Position numbers and translations under genes: made by a program. The notes under the pieces were generated by a model that made no database searches, was not told the origin of the DNA, and worked only from the letters and a program-made list of their open reading frames with translations. Shown one piece after another: positions 43,239 through 54,690 of a DNA stretch of 64,000 nt. Each line of letters begins with the position of its first letter. The first letter of the stretch is position 1. Origin of the DNA: Phytophthora colocasiae (lineage: Eukaryota; Oomycota; Peronosporomycetes; Peronosporales; Peronosporaceae); NCBI GenBank assembly GCA_018806915.1, contig JAGKQI010000052.1, positions 1,860,001 to 1,924,000 on the forward strand, read 5' to 3'.

Positions 43239-46200
43239 AAACAGAAAAACCAGATTTTCAAATCGAGATCCAACATGTATCCGACGCCGACGCCGTCCCC
43301 ATGGTTAAAGACACCCCGATCTTGACAGCCAAGGACGATAGGCTGCGTGATCAATCAACGGATGAACCGGATCCGACATCTCCTGAAGGGATCGAGAACG
43401 CTGATCAGACCCACTTACACGAAAGTGGCGATTTTTCGGCCGAAGATCTAGCCGATAATCTCGCAGTAGTACCAGAAATCCAGATCTCCACCACTGAAGA
43501 AGTCAAGATCGAAGATCTGCAAGTAGGAAATCCGGGATCGGCTACCCCGGAGGAGATCGAGAAACTTCGACAGATTATTTGGAAGAAGCGACATCTCCTG
43601 ATCGGAAAGGGAAACGCACTTCCTCCAGCGGCCAAGGGTGTTATATGCGATATCGACGTGGGTGATGCAAAACCGATCGCACAACGAGTCCGAAAGGTGG
43701 CGCCACAGTTCCGCGAGAAAGTATCGGATCTCATCAAAGGCCTCCTAGCTGCCAAGATTATCCGGCCATCGACCTCGCCATGGGCATCGCCGATCGTGGT
43801 GATCATCAAGAAGAACGGTGTAGACATCCGACTATGTATCGATTATCGGCTGGTGAACGGTCTCACGAGGCTGATGATCTACCCAATGCCTCTGATCAAT
43901 GACCTGTTAGAAGATCTTGACAAGGTTCTGTGGTACTGTTCATTAGACATGGCGAGTAGATTCTGGGTCGTATCAATGACCGATCGAGCTCGCGCGATCT
44001 CAGCTTTCATCACCCCGTTCGGCCTCTTCGAGTGGAATCGCATGCCGTTCGGGCTGAAGAACGCCCCTCAAATCTATCAACGTCTTGTGGACAACGCCCT
44101 ATATGGATTTTTGAAGATCTCCCAGTCAGGGAATACGAAAGACTCTACAGATGTGTTTGAATCAGGGGTCCCGGAAGATCCTGGTCGCCCGTCGGTTCTA
44201 GGACGGAGATCTTACATCGACGATATCTTGATCACGGCTGGAACATGGGATCAAATGTGCGATCGGGTGGAAGACCTATTGGAGGCCTGTGATAAGTGGA
44301 ATCTCTCGATCAGTGTGGCGAAGAGCTTCTGGGGCATGGATAAGGTGGAATATCTCGGACACAAAGTGTCGATCGACGGATTGGAGGCAAACCCGAAAGA
44401 CCTGAAGTCTCTGACGGATCTGCCATTCCCTGGGTCGCTCCGATCCATGCAATCGTTCCTGGGAAGTTTGAATTACTATAGTCGGTTCATCGAGGATTAT
44501 GCGATCTATGCATCGGTCCTATATGAACTACGTGAAGTGGAGTTCGCAGAACTGAAGAAGCGACCAGATCTTCGGAAGATCATGGATAGTACGGACCCGA
44601 TCAATCGAGATCCCGTTGCGCTTAAGTCGAATCAGGATGGATCACCCGACACCTTGACTCAAAAGGGGAATAGTACGCCGGATCTTAACTTGGGGGCGAC
44701 GCCTCCCCCCTGTTCAAGCAAGGTCGGAGCCAATCTGGCCCAAAGAGCTGGCGACGAAAGGTGGGGTAGGGCACACAGGGCGTTTACAGCCTTGAAAACC
44801 AAGATCGCGTCGACCCCGATCCTTCGTCACTTCGACATGACAAAGTTACCCGTGGTGATCGTGTATGCCAGTGACTGGGCGATTTCCGCCGCACTAATGC
44901 AGGAACACGACCAGGTCTACCACCCGGTCGCGTTTGCCAGCCGAACCTTGAAGACGAACGAGTTAAACTATAATGTTGCCGAAAAGGAGGTGTTGGCTCT
45001 ACTTCGGATCCTGGATCTACACTACACCCTGTTGGTGGGACGTCGGATCAAGGTCCTAACCAGACACTCCACGCTTGCCTGGCTGTTCAAGTCTGCCGGC
45101 CTCCAAGGGCGTCTGGGACAATGGTCTGCTCTCCTGTCCCCATGGACACTCGAGATCACGAAGTGTACGAAGGGAGAGGATGAGATACTGGGGGCGATCG
45201 CAGCTAATATAACGCCTAGATCGGAGATCGACGAAGCCCTGATCGCGATTGCGCCACAGAAGGAACCAAGACGTAAGATCCAGATGCCGATTCCCACCGT
45301 AGATCCAGGCGAGGAGCTATGGGTGGTAAGTTTCGACGGTTCGGCACGCGTGAAACGAGGAGGAGGCGCTTTCAGCGCGATCGTGTGGAGTTTGCCGGAG
45401 TGGAAAGTGATCAAAGCTAGATCAGACTATGCGGAGAGTCTTACTGTCAATGAAGCGGAATACCGTTGGCTCTTGCTAGGTCTTTGCATGATCGCACAGT
45501 TAGAACGCCGCCGTTTGCTCATTTGTGGCGATTCGAACCTAGTGATCCGACAAGTCCGGGGCGAGATCGACTGCAAGGCGCCAGGATTGACGTTACTGAA
45601 ACAGAAGGTGCTAGATCACTTGTGGAATTGGGGAGGTCATGAGCTAGTCCATGTGAAGAGAGACTGGAATGGGAGCGCAGACAGCTTGGCGAGCGCCGCG
45701 CTGCAGCGAGGAAGCGGGATCGAGGTCCACGATGAAGCAGATCGGTGCGATCTGGTCACCCTGAATCGGCTTGATGAGGTGTTGATCCCTCGAGTTGAAG
45801 ATCGAACGGTGCAAGTGTCGGCCGTAGCCACGGGTGCAGCCCGAGCACGACCCGATGCCGCCGTCCTGCGAGAGGAACTGATCCGGGAGATGCGAGTGGA
45901 TCGGATCAGGCGAGCCCAGGACGAGGAGGTCTGGATCGCCGGACTAAAGAAGTACCTGGCTGGGCAGATCGTGGATCTTACTCGAGCCGAGGCTGGATCC
46001 TACGCCAAGATCGCTTCCGAGTACGAGGTAGATGAACAGGATCTGTTGTTTTATTGCCCACCAGGGCCGAGATCAAGAGGTGATCGCGACCGTCTGATGA
46101 GACTCGTGGTTCCAGAAACGCTACAGCAGGATGTCCTCCACCACTACCATACGACTCTGGAAGGGGACATCAAGGGATCGGACGCACTTATCAGCGGATC

Positions 46201-46252
46201 CGAGATCATTTCCACTGGAGGGGATTATATCGGAGTGTGCAGCGATACGTAG
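43140..46252 (+). CDS. Element D reverse transcriptase with two RNase H domains
   Basis: Frame open for over 1000 codons. RT: RLCIDYRLVNGLT, CSLDMASRFWVV, MPFGLKNAPQIYQRL, active site SYIDDILI. First RNase H (gypsy type, about 44835-45170): VYASDWAIS, EKEVLALLRI, but the expected TDH reads TRH, so a catalytic Asp is missing. Second RNase H (about 45320-45710): SFDGSARVKRGGG, NEAEYRWLLLGL, ICGDSNLVIRQV and RDWNGSADSLAS, with all acidic residues of an archaeal/plant-type RNase H. Dual RNase H is known from plant Tat/Ogre elements and from some oomycete gypsy lineages. The frame is lost in the integrase zinc domain near 46165. Confidence 0.88.
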
Positions 46253-47511
46253 GCGAGTGTGTAGACTGTGAGACCGGAAAGGGGAGACCCACGATCCGGG
46301 GCGAGTCACCTGGGAATCTGCAAGCTACATACCCATTCCAGATCATAGCGATGGATCACATACCCTCTCTGCCCAGATCCAACAAAGGCAATACTGAACT
46401 GCTGATCTGGGTGGATCTGTTCACTGGATATGTGATCGCAAAGGCTAATTCCTCCCGATCGGCCCAGACCGTCGCGGAATCTTATGAAGAATGCGTGTTC
46501 CGCAGATTTGGCGCTAGCGAGATGATCAGGCACGATCGAGAGCCGGGCTTCATGTCCGACTTCTTCAGATCGTTTAATAGGATCCTGGGGCAACGACAAC
46601 GGGCGACGATGGCCTACCGACCACAGGCCAATGGGACTGCGGAACGGATGGTGCAAACGGCCACTAGGGCAATCAAGATGTATGTTCAAGATCTCGATCA
46701 AAAGGACTGGGATGAATATGCGGAGAGATTGACTTTCGCCATTAACACGGCTCACGATCGGGTCCGGGGAGATGCCCCTCACTATTTGGTACACGGATGG
46801 GACCCGAGATCGACGCTGGAAGCGACGATCCCGATCGGGTCGACCAGGCGCCATGACCGCGATCCAAGACGATGGAGATATCGCGTTCAGAGATACTACC
46901 AGCAGTCGAGAGAACAGGTCAACGCTAGGCTGCGAGAGGCGATTGCGGACCGAGCTGATCGACACAATGAGGACGTCGACCCGCATTAGATCGAAGCTGG
47001 ATCACGTGTTTGGCTATACCTAGATCGTGTGAAGGAAGGGTATGCACGTAAACTCGCTCACCTCTGGCACGGCCCGTTCCGTGTTGCAGAGAAGCTCAAT
47101 GAATTCACGATCAAGCTGGAGATCGCGGGATCTGATTACCATATCTTCCCGGTGGTCCATGTTTCTAAGCTAAAGCTGGTACGGAATTTCCCGGATCGAC
47201 CGCGGATCGAGTTGACGGTGGATGAAGCAGATCGGCTCGATTTCGATGAGATCCTCCTTCCGGAAGACAGTTGGGTCCCGGATCTGGATATCGATGAGTA
47301 CGAAGTTGAACGGATCTCGGACATGCGAAGTGGGAAACGAACTCGCTACGGCCGGATCTATCGTGAATTTCTGGTGCACTGGGTCGGTTATGATGAGCCA
47401 ACGTGGGTCGACGAAGCTGATCTTAACTGTGGGGTCATATTGAGCGCGTTCCTACGTGACCACGCTAATCGGAACCGGTTCGGCGTGATGCAGTCGCATG
47501 AAGAGGTGTAA
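46165..47511 (+). pseudogene. Element D integrase and chromodomain (shift and stop)
   Basis: After the shift near 46165 the frame holds the rest of the zinc domain (YVGECVDCETGK). The integrase core has D-D-E in IAMDHIPSL, RHDREPGFMSDF and ANGTAERMVQ. It stops at TAG 46987-46989 (CAT TAG ATC), where D-family sense would probably be Lys. The same frame continues with a GPF-type module (LWHGPFRVAEKLNEFTIKL), and a chromodomain (REFLVHWVGYDEPTWVDEADL) to 47511. Confidence 0.88.
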
Positions 47512-47863
47512 GGAGAGTCAGGCGAGGTGACAGGGTTGCCTCGCCGTGATCGAGGAAGCTGATGTGGAGGAGAATCCAGATCAGAGCGAGAGTTTTATAT
47601 TTGTGTATATGCATGTGCGTAGGGAATTTGACGGTGGAAGATGGTGGTCCGGGATGTCGAGATGGAGATGAAAGGGGATCACATTCCTAAAATGATAGAG
47701 TACGATGGAATGACGGTGAGAATGGAGATTACGGATTACGAGTGGAGATTATGAGAATTACGAATGGAGATGGAAGAATGTAGAACGGCCCTGGAAGGGG
47801 TTCCGAATCCGAACTCGGGGAGAAGCCCTGAGCCTTGCTGCAAGTGATCGAAGTTCGCACGAC
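47512..47863. other. Spacer between pol and antisense gene in D
   Basis: 352 bp with no supported gene. It contains purine-rich, GAGATGG-type low complexity. It must hold the 3' ends of both the sense gag-pol unit and the antisense gene. Confidence 0.5.
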
Positions 47864-50668
47864 TTACGGAGAAGCGGCCCCAGCGGGAGGAGGATTGAAC
47901 TTGCCGATAAGTCGGGGAATCCTGGTGGCGGGATGGTTGACCGGGTCTTGCCGATACTGGTTACGCCACGGATCCGCCTCGTCACACTCCTCCAGAGCCT
48001 CGATCAGGTTCGCCGGCTCTGGGACGTTCGCGTTGGGATCCGACAGGTTGGCACGCCGAGAGACCACGCCGGGATACCAACGAACCACATCCACCGACGG
48101 AATGGGGAGGTGAAGGAAGAACGGATCCAGCAGGATGTCGAGATCGAACCACTGATCGCGCATTATGGCGGGGAAGGAGGCGAGGAATTGGCGCCAAGCA
48201 GACCCAGCCCGACTCCGCCGGGCCTTGCGAGCAACGTAATACCGCTGCAGTTCAAGATCCGCATCCTGCATGGCAGAGGTGATCTCAAAGTTGTGGGTGG
48301 CCTCCCAAAATGCTTGACGGTGCCGTTCCTCCAGAACGCGATAGGTGGCGGCCACGGCCGCGAGGGGTGTTCCCTCCCTCTCATGCAGATCGAGGTCGAA
48401 CGTAAGGGGACCCGGGTTCGCGAAGTCGTTCCACGGCTCCAGAGCCAGCAGATCAAGCACGTTCACGCCCGTGATCAACTCGTGGAGGTATTCGGTGCGG
48501 GGGGTCGGTGCAGGCCCAGCCTGTATCTGGGAAGGGAACAGCCAACCCGAAGGGATCAACAACCGTTTGCCCAGAGAACTGGCGATCAGACCCACGATCG
48601 AATACTGCCCGATCACCTGCGGATCCCACGGCACGATGTCAGCAGCCGCGAAGGTACGCTGCCGATCGTACCCTGGAATGAAAGAGGCGACCGGGAACAG
48701 GGGTGGTCGGAGCCCGGGGGGCGAGGAACCGCCGGAAGGAGGTGGCGGCGGCGACGGGGAACCCGGAGGTGATCCTGGAGACGGCGGGCCTGATCCATCT
48801 GGAGATGGGCTTGAGCCGTCCGGAGACCCCGATCCACGGGTGCCAGAAGGTCCGGATCTCGGAACCTGACCAGACTCGCGCCGGTGCGTCGAGATAGATC
48901 GTTGGCGGCTCATGTGTAAAATATCATCATCCTCGGAGTCCTTCGCCTCGTTGGAGCGTTCCGATTCGGCTTCAGAACTAGTTCCATTGCTGGGTTCTGG
49001 ACTTCCGTCCTCTTCGGACGGCGACGAGAATGGGTGCTGGGGATCGTAGTCGGAGTCTTCCTCGTCCTCATCCGGCGAACCACCCTCGGCGGGAAGTGAT
49101 CCGGACTGATCCGTAGGCGCTGGGGTCGGATCAGGGGCTGGAGTGTCGGTTTCCTCCCCTCCGGCTTGCCCAGAAGCTTGATCCGCCAACAGATCCAGCG
49201 GACTCGCCGTTGATCCTGCCGGGGTCGGGACTACCGTGGGTGTGACAGGCTGGGTTGACCCGGGAGCTTCGGTAGCTGCAGGTTTTAGATCACGGGGAGC
49301 TGAGGTGCTCCGAGCCGGACGCTTGCGTGAGGAAGGAGGAACGGCCGGGGAAGCGGAGGCGCTTCGAGATCTTTTGGTGGCACGAGCCGCCCGTCGATCC
49401 GCGATCCACGAGGACAACCGAGCAGAGGAATCCTCGGCGTGGTGCAGCTGTTGCTCGGCTTCGGCATAATCAGCGTCCAGCTCTTGGTGAGCCTGTCGAA
49501 GCTCCGCGTTCTGTCGCTGGAGTTGGTCGAGCTCTTGTGTCGCCGCATCCCGGGCGGAACGAGCCACGTCAAGGTCTGCGAGGGCAGACAAACGATCTTG
49601 GGTGGCATCGTCCAGGTCGACCTGGATTCGATCACGGTCTGCCGTTACTCGATTGAGATCTTGCATTGCCTGATCCCGGTCGAGGCGGGCCTGATCCAGG
49701 TCTGCGAGGGCCTGATCTCGCTCGGCAATGGCGGCACGATGCTGGACGGAGAGCTGGTCCCGGTCGTGCTGGATTATTTCCAGATTTCCCAAGGCGTCTG
49801 CCAGATCTTGCTCCAGGCTGGATACGGCGGCGGCATCGGCGGTTGCACCCAGAGGCGGAGCGCGAGAATCCGGGGCGGATACGTCCTCCAAGGCGAGGTG
49901 TGCCCGAGCCAGTTCAACCTGGTGATCCTCTGCCTCGCGTTCCAGATACGCGACTTCGGCTCGAGCGGCGAGCAACTCCGCTTGGGTCCGCGTTAACTCC
50001 AACCTTAACCGAGCTTCCTCTGCCGTAGGGCGAGTCTGATCAGCGGGCATGGCCATAGCCGCTTGTGGACCCTGGGAGGAATCGTTCCTCTGCCAGCGAT
50101 CAAGGCTACGCTGAGTGAGGGTCAGGTCATGACGCACGGCGGCGAGCTCCCGTTCGCGATCCTGAAGCTCATCCCGGAGTTCAATCTCCGTCTCCCCGGC
50201 TATGCGAAGTTCGGCCAGCCGGAAGTCGAGATCCTCGAGCGCAGAGTCTAGCCGCGTCTGGATCCGGGCCAGTCGCTGCTCAGACTCCCGTCGTTCGGCG
50301 TCGTGCTGGGCCCGCTGATCCTGCAAGGCGGCGATCGCGTCCCCACCGATAGCATCTCCGGTTCCCGATCGCAGATGAACGATTTCGGCGTTCAGCCGCA
50401 AAATCTCCTCCGCTTGGTCGTCCCGGAAGCGCTCCATATCCTCCATGTCGGATCGCAACCGGCGAACGGTGTCGTCCAGGTGGTCCCGATCGCGGCTCAA
50501 GGTCTCGCGCATCCGTTGGCTATGGGCCAGCCTCGCTTGCAAGGTGACCAGCTCAGGGTTTACCCCGGGGGTTGAGAAGCGGGAGGCCGTGGATCGGGCG
50601 GATCGGAGCGAGTGCTCGCTCGAGGGCGTCCTCGGCGTCAAGGGGGGCGAGGAAGGCGGATCGGACAT
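47864..50668 (-). CDS. Element D antisense gene: large coiled-coil protein
   Basis: 934 codons on the strand opposite to gag-pol. Start ATG at 50668, only 104 bp from the 3' LTR; a longer frame from 50752 exists. Residues about 30-430 are a long coiled coil (ERDQALADLDQARLDRDQ-type heptads). Then comes a basic patch that could be a nuclear signal (TKRSRSASASPAVPPSSRKR), and an acidic, Pro/Ser/Gly-rich linker. A globular C-terminal domain of about 270 residues follows (ASFIPGYDRQRTFAAADIVP, then Trp- and Leu-rich helices ending RIPRLIGKFNPPP). No stops or shifts, unlike the sense genes. No known family is recognised. Plant Tat/Ogre elements and deltaretroviruses also have antisense genes near the 3' LTR; any shared function is inference. 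Confidence 0.8.
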   Translation of the reverse strand: MSDPPSSPPLTPRTPSSEHSLRSARSTASRFSTPGVNPELVTLQARLAHSQRMRETLSRDRDHLDDTVRRLRSDMEDMERFRDDQAEEILRLNAEIVHLRSGTGDAIGGDAIAALQDQRAQHDAERRESEQRLARIQTRLDSALEDLDFRLAELRIAGETEIELRDELQDRERELAAVRHDLTLTQRSLDRWQRNDSSQGPQAAMAMPADQTRPTAEEARLRLELTRTQAELLAARAEVAYLEREAEDHQVELARAHLALEDVSAPDSRAPPLGATADAAAVSSLEQDLADALGNLEIIQHDRDQLSVQHRAAIAERDQALADLDQARLDRDQAMQDLNRVTADRDRIQVDLDDATQDRLSALADLDVARSARDAATQELDQLQRQNAELRQAHQELDADYAEAEQQLHHAEDSSARLSSWIADRRAARATKRSRSASASPAVPPSSRKRPARSTSAPRDLKPAATEAPGSTQPVTPTVVPTPAGSTASPLDLLADQASGQAGGEETDTPAPDPTPAPTDQSGSLPAEGGSPDEDEEDSDYDPQHPFSSPSEEDGSPEPSNGTSSEAESERSNEAKDSEDDDILHMSRQRSISTHRRESGQVPRSGPSGTRGSGSPDGSSPSPDGSGPPSPGSPPGSPSPPPPPSGGSSPPGLRPPLFPVASFIPGYDRQRTFAAADIVPWDPQVIGQYSIVGLIASSLGKRLLIPSGWLFPSQIQAGPAPTPRTEYLHELITGVNVLDLLALEPWNDFANPGPLTFDLDLHEREGTPLAAVAATYRVLEERHRQAFWEATHNFEITSAMQDADLELQRYYVARKARRSRAGSAWRQFLASFPAIMRDQWFDLDILLDPFFLHLPIPSVDVVRWYPGVVSRRANLSDPNANVPEPANLIEALEECDEADPWRNQYRQDPVNHPATRIPRLIGKFNPPPAGAASP

Positions 50669-50771
50669 TTCGAGAGAGTGGTGGCGCTTGAACGACTTGT
50701 GTTCCAGGTGGTGAATGTGGAAATAAACCCGAAGTGAGCTGCGGCAGCTCAACTTACGTGCTGGGGGCGGA

Positions 50772-52189
50772 TGTGGTGAAGCGGACGAAAATTTTTCCCG
50801 GAGAGGCGATGTCAGCCACGAACCCGAATAGAGTCGGAACGAGCGACAGGGGGGACCGGTGATCGCCAGATCTGGGTCGAATCACACGAAGGTACGATGG
50901 GTCCCGCCGGGAACAGGCAATGGAGACACCGGCGAAGAAGCAGGTGGAGCGGTGTTCGTGGGTGATCCGAATCCTGCCGTGGTGTTCGTGGGTGATCCGA
51001 ATCCTGCCGGAGGAAGAATGGGGAAATCAAGGATGTTCTCGCGCGATCAACGATGACGGGTCCCCAAGCGAGCATGATCAGCTTACCCTGGCGCCCCGAA
51101 GCCTCTAACAGCACGATCCAACTTCCCCGGGCGGCGACGAAGCGAGATCACGCAAGATCGCGCAATGATCCTCTCCCGTATAAGTACGAGATCAGCTCCG
51201 GATCAAGGTCAACCCCAGGCGCGGCGCAGACTCTTCTTGTGGCCTGATCCGGATTCTATGAAGGATCACCAAGCGGGATCAGGCAGTGATCAAGTCCCGA
51301 TTAAGTACGAGATCAAGCTCCGGTTAAGTGCGAGATCAAGCTTCGGTTAAGTGCGAGATCAAGCTCCGGTTAAGTGCGAGATCAAGCTTCGGTTAAGTAC
51401 GAGATCAAGCTTCGGTTAAGTACGAGATCAAGCTTCGGTTAAGTACGGAATCGGCTCAAGATCAGGGTTAGGGGAACCAAGCTAGGGATCAGCTATGTAG
51501 CCAGTGTCATGTGATCGTAGGATAGTAAATCAGGATGGGATTAGTAGGCATAGGAATAACCATAAACAGACTCGAATTTGCCCTGAACCACTCAAGTGTC
51601 TTCGCTACGCCTGGAACCGGGAACTACATTGGCCCTACAAGCGTCAGGAAGGTAAGGATACGTGACCTAGTATAGCGGTTAAGACTGGATAATATATTGG
51701 CCAGCTTTGCCCTATCTAGTGAACTATCCTTTAAGTGCATACATCGGATCGGAAGGAATTGGTTGTTTAGCCTAAGGATCCCGTCGAATCTCGCCCCCTC
51801 AAGACCCCCGCTATCGGAAGCGGAAAACAACGAAAGGAAGGGACTGAATCCCGAACATTGGACTATTGGAAGACCTGGATCAAGAACCAGGCACCCGGAT
51901 CAAGGCTCGAGAACTCGCCTACGACCGGGATCAAGTACCCCGAGGTGGAGTGAAGAACTTCCACGCCGCCTCAAACCCCTGCGTCACCCAAGACCTTCTT
52001 CTCGTCCCAAGACATCTTCAGAAGTCACCTGGAAGAGCGTAACCCGCCTACCGACGGGTACACAAGGTGAACACTACACGCAACAAGATCACGGATCATC
52101 GGGGGACCCCCTCCGTTAGTCGGTGTCTGGGCGCAAGTGGCGATCGCGATCGGCCTCAACCAGATTTTGGCCAGATCCGCTCCACCACA
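50772..52189 (+). repeat. 3' LTR of element D
   Basis: 1418 bp: 46 bp longer than the 5' LTR owing to two more 23-bp units (51299-51457). At least two substitutions are seen elsewhere (51771 region G/C, 52026 region T/C). Confidence 0.93.
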
Positions 52190-52276
52190 AAACCTTCTCG
52201 CTGGGGGCAGCAGCCTTCAACGTCGCGTGTCCGAGTTCGACACGCGAGACTGCATTACCAGTAGGACGCCCCGCGC

Positions 52277-53262
52277 CTACTGGTCCTTGGCGTTTTTTGA
52301 ACGCCCGCCCGCTGTGCACTTGCGTGCATAGTGACCGATGTTACCACACAGGTAACATCGAACCTTGACGTTCTTACGCTGCTGTTGACCAGCAGTCGTA
52401 GCACTCGAGAGGTCCATAGGTTCCGGACCTCCCGTCTTCGCAACAGGACGCGCCGGCTTCGGCGCGTTCGCATGGAGTTTAGCTTGACGCCGGCTAAACT
52501 CCTCTTGCATCGCAAGGCTGATCGCCTCTTCGAGAGTATTCGGATACTCTCGGAAGAGATATGTTTTGACGGGACCATCTCGTAGTCCCTTCATGAACGT
52601 GACGACCTTGGTCGCCTCGTCGATCGGGTTGGCCACTATGTTCGATACCAAGTATCGAGCACGCTGGGCAAAGGTGTGAACATCATCCTTGCCCTGCTGC
52701 AGATCGAGAAACTCCGCTCTCGATCTGAACTCGTTCTTCGGAGGCTCAAACGCAAGCTTGAGTTCCTCCTTGAACACCTCGTACGTGCTGAAGCACGTAG
52801 GATCTGAGAGTCGGCGCCCATAGGCCCAACTCCTCGCACGTCCGCCAAGACATGACATGGCGAACGCGACCTTCGACATCGGATCGACGATACGTCGAGC
52901 CACAACGGCTGTGTCAAGTTCGACAAGCCAACGAAGGAGGGCTCGTCCTCCTTCCCCGTGTAGGTACTCACGTGGAGTTTCAACGACTCCACGCGTGGCT
53001 TCGGAGAAGCCACCGAGGCAGCAACATCCCGTTGCTCCTTAACAATGTACCCCAGAGCAACACCATGTTGCTCTGTCGGCGATAGCGTACGAAGCATCGT
53101 CGCTACCGCCGCCTCTCCAATGACTTGCGAAAGTCTTTGGATAGCTTCCCACTCTGGGTCCGACAGGTGGGCACAGTCCGTGCGCGTCACGGACATGTGT
53201 GGGGTCCCAGTGGATCCCTGATTCATTGGGGAGTTCTCGACCCCGCGTTCGTATGACTCCAT
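52277..53262 (-). pseudogene. Element C gag (frameshifted)
   Basis: ATG at 53262 opens the N-terminal part. The frame is lost at about 52935, after YTGKEDEPSF. The gag core continues in another frame (AFAMSCLGGRARSWAYG ... YLVSNIVANPIDEATKVVTFMKGL), ending with a zinc knuckle CYLCGNIGHYARKC and stop at 52277. Homologous to element E gag. Confidence 0.85.
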
Positions 53263-53290
53263 ACGAACGAACTGCAGTCGGTCGTGGGAC

Positions 53291-53309
53291 GGACTACAAA
53301 GTGCTACCA
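53291..53309 (-). other. Primer binding site of element C
   Basis: On the minus strand TGGTAGCACTTTGTAGTCC begins two bases after the 5' LTR. E has nearly the same site. Confidence 0.7.
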
Positions 53310-53311
53310 GG

Positions 53312-53771
53312 TGTATTGGGTCTACCTAGACCTATTAGGTGGCGTACACGTGCGCTTACGTGTATGAGGAAGCGTGCAATTAGAATAGACTTAATTTAAG
53401 TATACTTATTTAAATAAGTATAATTAAATCAAATATAACTAAATTAAACTGCAAAATACCGTAAAATGAGAACTGTTATTGAATTTGGCATAAGCCAATT
53501 ATGGACCTCCTAAAACTGTTTGTTATCTATTTCTAAAGGGTCTGACAACGTGTGGTTGGCAGAAACTCTGCTCAGTGATTGGTAGAAATCCGTTACTTTC
53601 TACCAATAATATGCACAAATGCACACGAACCACCCAATAATGTGGTTCGCCCATGTATCCTTTGGTGTGTACAGCACACCAAGGTCTGAGGCCCATTTCC
53701 AACCTCTAACAGTTATCCTAACTGTTAGAGTTACAAGTGGTACAACCACTTGTACGTGTAACCCCGTTACA
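53312..53771 (-). repeat. 5' LTR of element C
   Basis: 460 bp. It differs from the left copy at two sites seen (TGTATT/TGTAAT near the end; AATTATGG/AATTGTGG). Confidence 0.93.
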
Positions 53772-53776
53772 TTGGT

Positions 53777-54690
53777 CGCATGGGAACGGTGGTCAAGTCC
53801 AGGAAGATCAAGACCTGGAATGTCGACGACACAGGCACGCGAGATCAAGTGTGAAGGTTGCTGATCGAGATCAGTGTTCAAGACGGTGGACCAAGATCGA
53901 TGATCGAGATGGTTGATCGAGATCGGCAGATCGGTAGATCGAGATCGCGATCAGGGGTTAGGTGAGATCGAGATCGAAGATCGGAGGGGCAGCTGTGTAG
54001 CCGGATGTCAGGAAATCGTAGGATAGCGGATGAGGATGGGACTAGTAGACATAGGAATAATCATAAACAGACTCGAATTTGCCCTGAACCACTCAAGTGT
54101 CTTCGCTACGCCTGGAACCGGGAACTACATTGGCCCTACAAGCGTCAGGAAGGTAAGGATACGTGACCTAGTATAGCGGTTAAGACTGGATAATATATTG
54201 GCCAGCTTTGCCCTATCTAGTGAACTATCCTTTAAGTGCATACATCGGATCGGAAGGAATTGGTTGTTTAGCCTAAGGATCCCGTCGAATCTCGCCCCCT
54301 CAAGACCCCCGCTATCGGAAGCGGAAAACAACGAAAGGAAGGGACTGAATCCCGAACATTGGACTATTGGAAGACCTGGATCAAGAACCAGGCACCCGGA
54401 TCAAGGCTCGAGAACTCGCCTACGACCGGGATCAAGTACCCCGAGGTGGAGTGAAGAACTTCCACGCCGCCTCAAACCCCTGCGTCACCCAAGACCTTCT
54501 TCTCGTCCCAAGACATCTTCAGAAGTCACCTGGAAGAGCGTAACCCGCCTACCGACGGGTACACAAGGTGAACACTACACGCAACAAGATCACGGATCAT
54601 CGGGGGACCCCCTCCGTTAGTCGGTGTCTGGGCGCAAGTGGCGATCGCGATCGGCCTCAACCAGATTTTGGCCAGATCCGCTCCACCACA
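53777..54690 (+). repeat. D2 5' LTR, second part
   Basis: The first 220 bp are GATCGAGATC-rich and unlike D. From about 54040 it is almost identical to the D LTR, ending CCACCACA. Confidence 0.85.

Larger units (their letters stand above)
38206..52189 (+). mobile_element. Element D: 14-kb gypsy element with dual RNase H, chromodomain and antisense gene
   Basis: LTRs 38206-39577 and 50772-52189 start TGTGGTGAAGCGG and end CCACCACA. Target duplication AAAC at 38202-38205 and 52190-52193. Primer site 39579-39603; purine tract GGGGGCGGA before the 3' LTR. Order: gag with several zinc knuckles, protease, RT, RNase H, second RNase H, integrase, chromodomain (plus strand), then a large antisense gene (minus strand). 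Several frame lesions exist in the plus-strand genes, none in the antisense gene. Confidence 0.95.
31869..53771 (-). mobile_element. Element C: hairpin-saturated chromodomain gypsy element, interrupted by D
   Basis: 460-bp LTRs (31869-32328 and 53312-53771) differ at two sites seen. Target duplication TTGGT at 31864-31868 and 53772-53776. Minus-strand order from the right: 5' LTR, primer site TGGTAGCACTTTGTAG (53309 downward), gag, protease (split by D), RT, RNase H, integrase, chromodomain, polypurine tract, 3' LTR. Without D it is about 7.9 kb. All long frames carry shifts or stops. The whole element is packed with short inverted repeats (see findings). Confidence 0.93.

Noticed and set aside
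47933..48869. Plus-strand frames of 279 and 174 codons over the D antisense gene
   Set aside because: They overlap the well-formed antisense frame and are Gly/Arg/Pro composition artefacts of GC-rich sequence.
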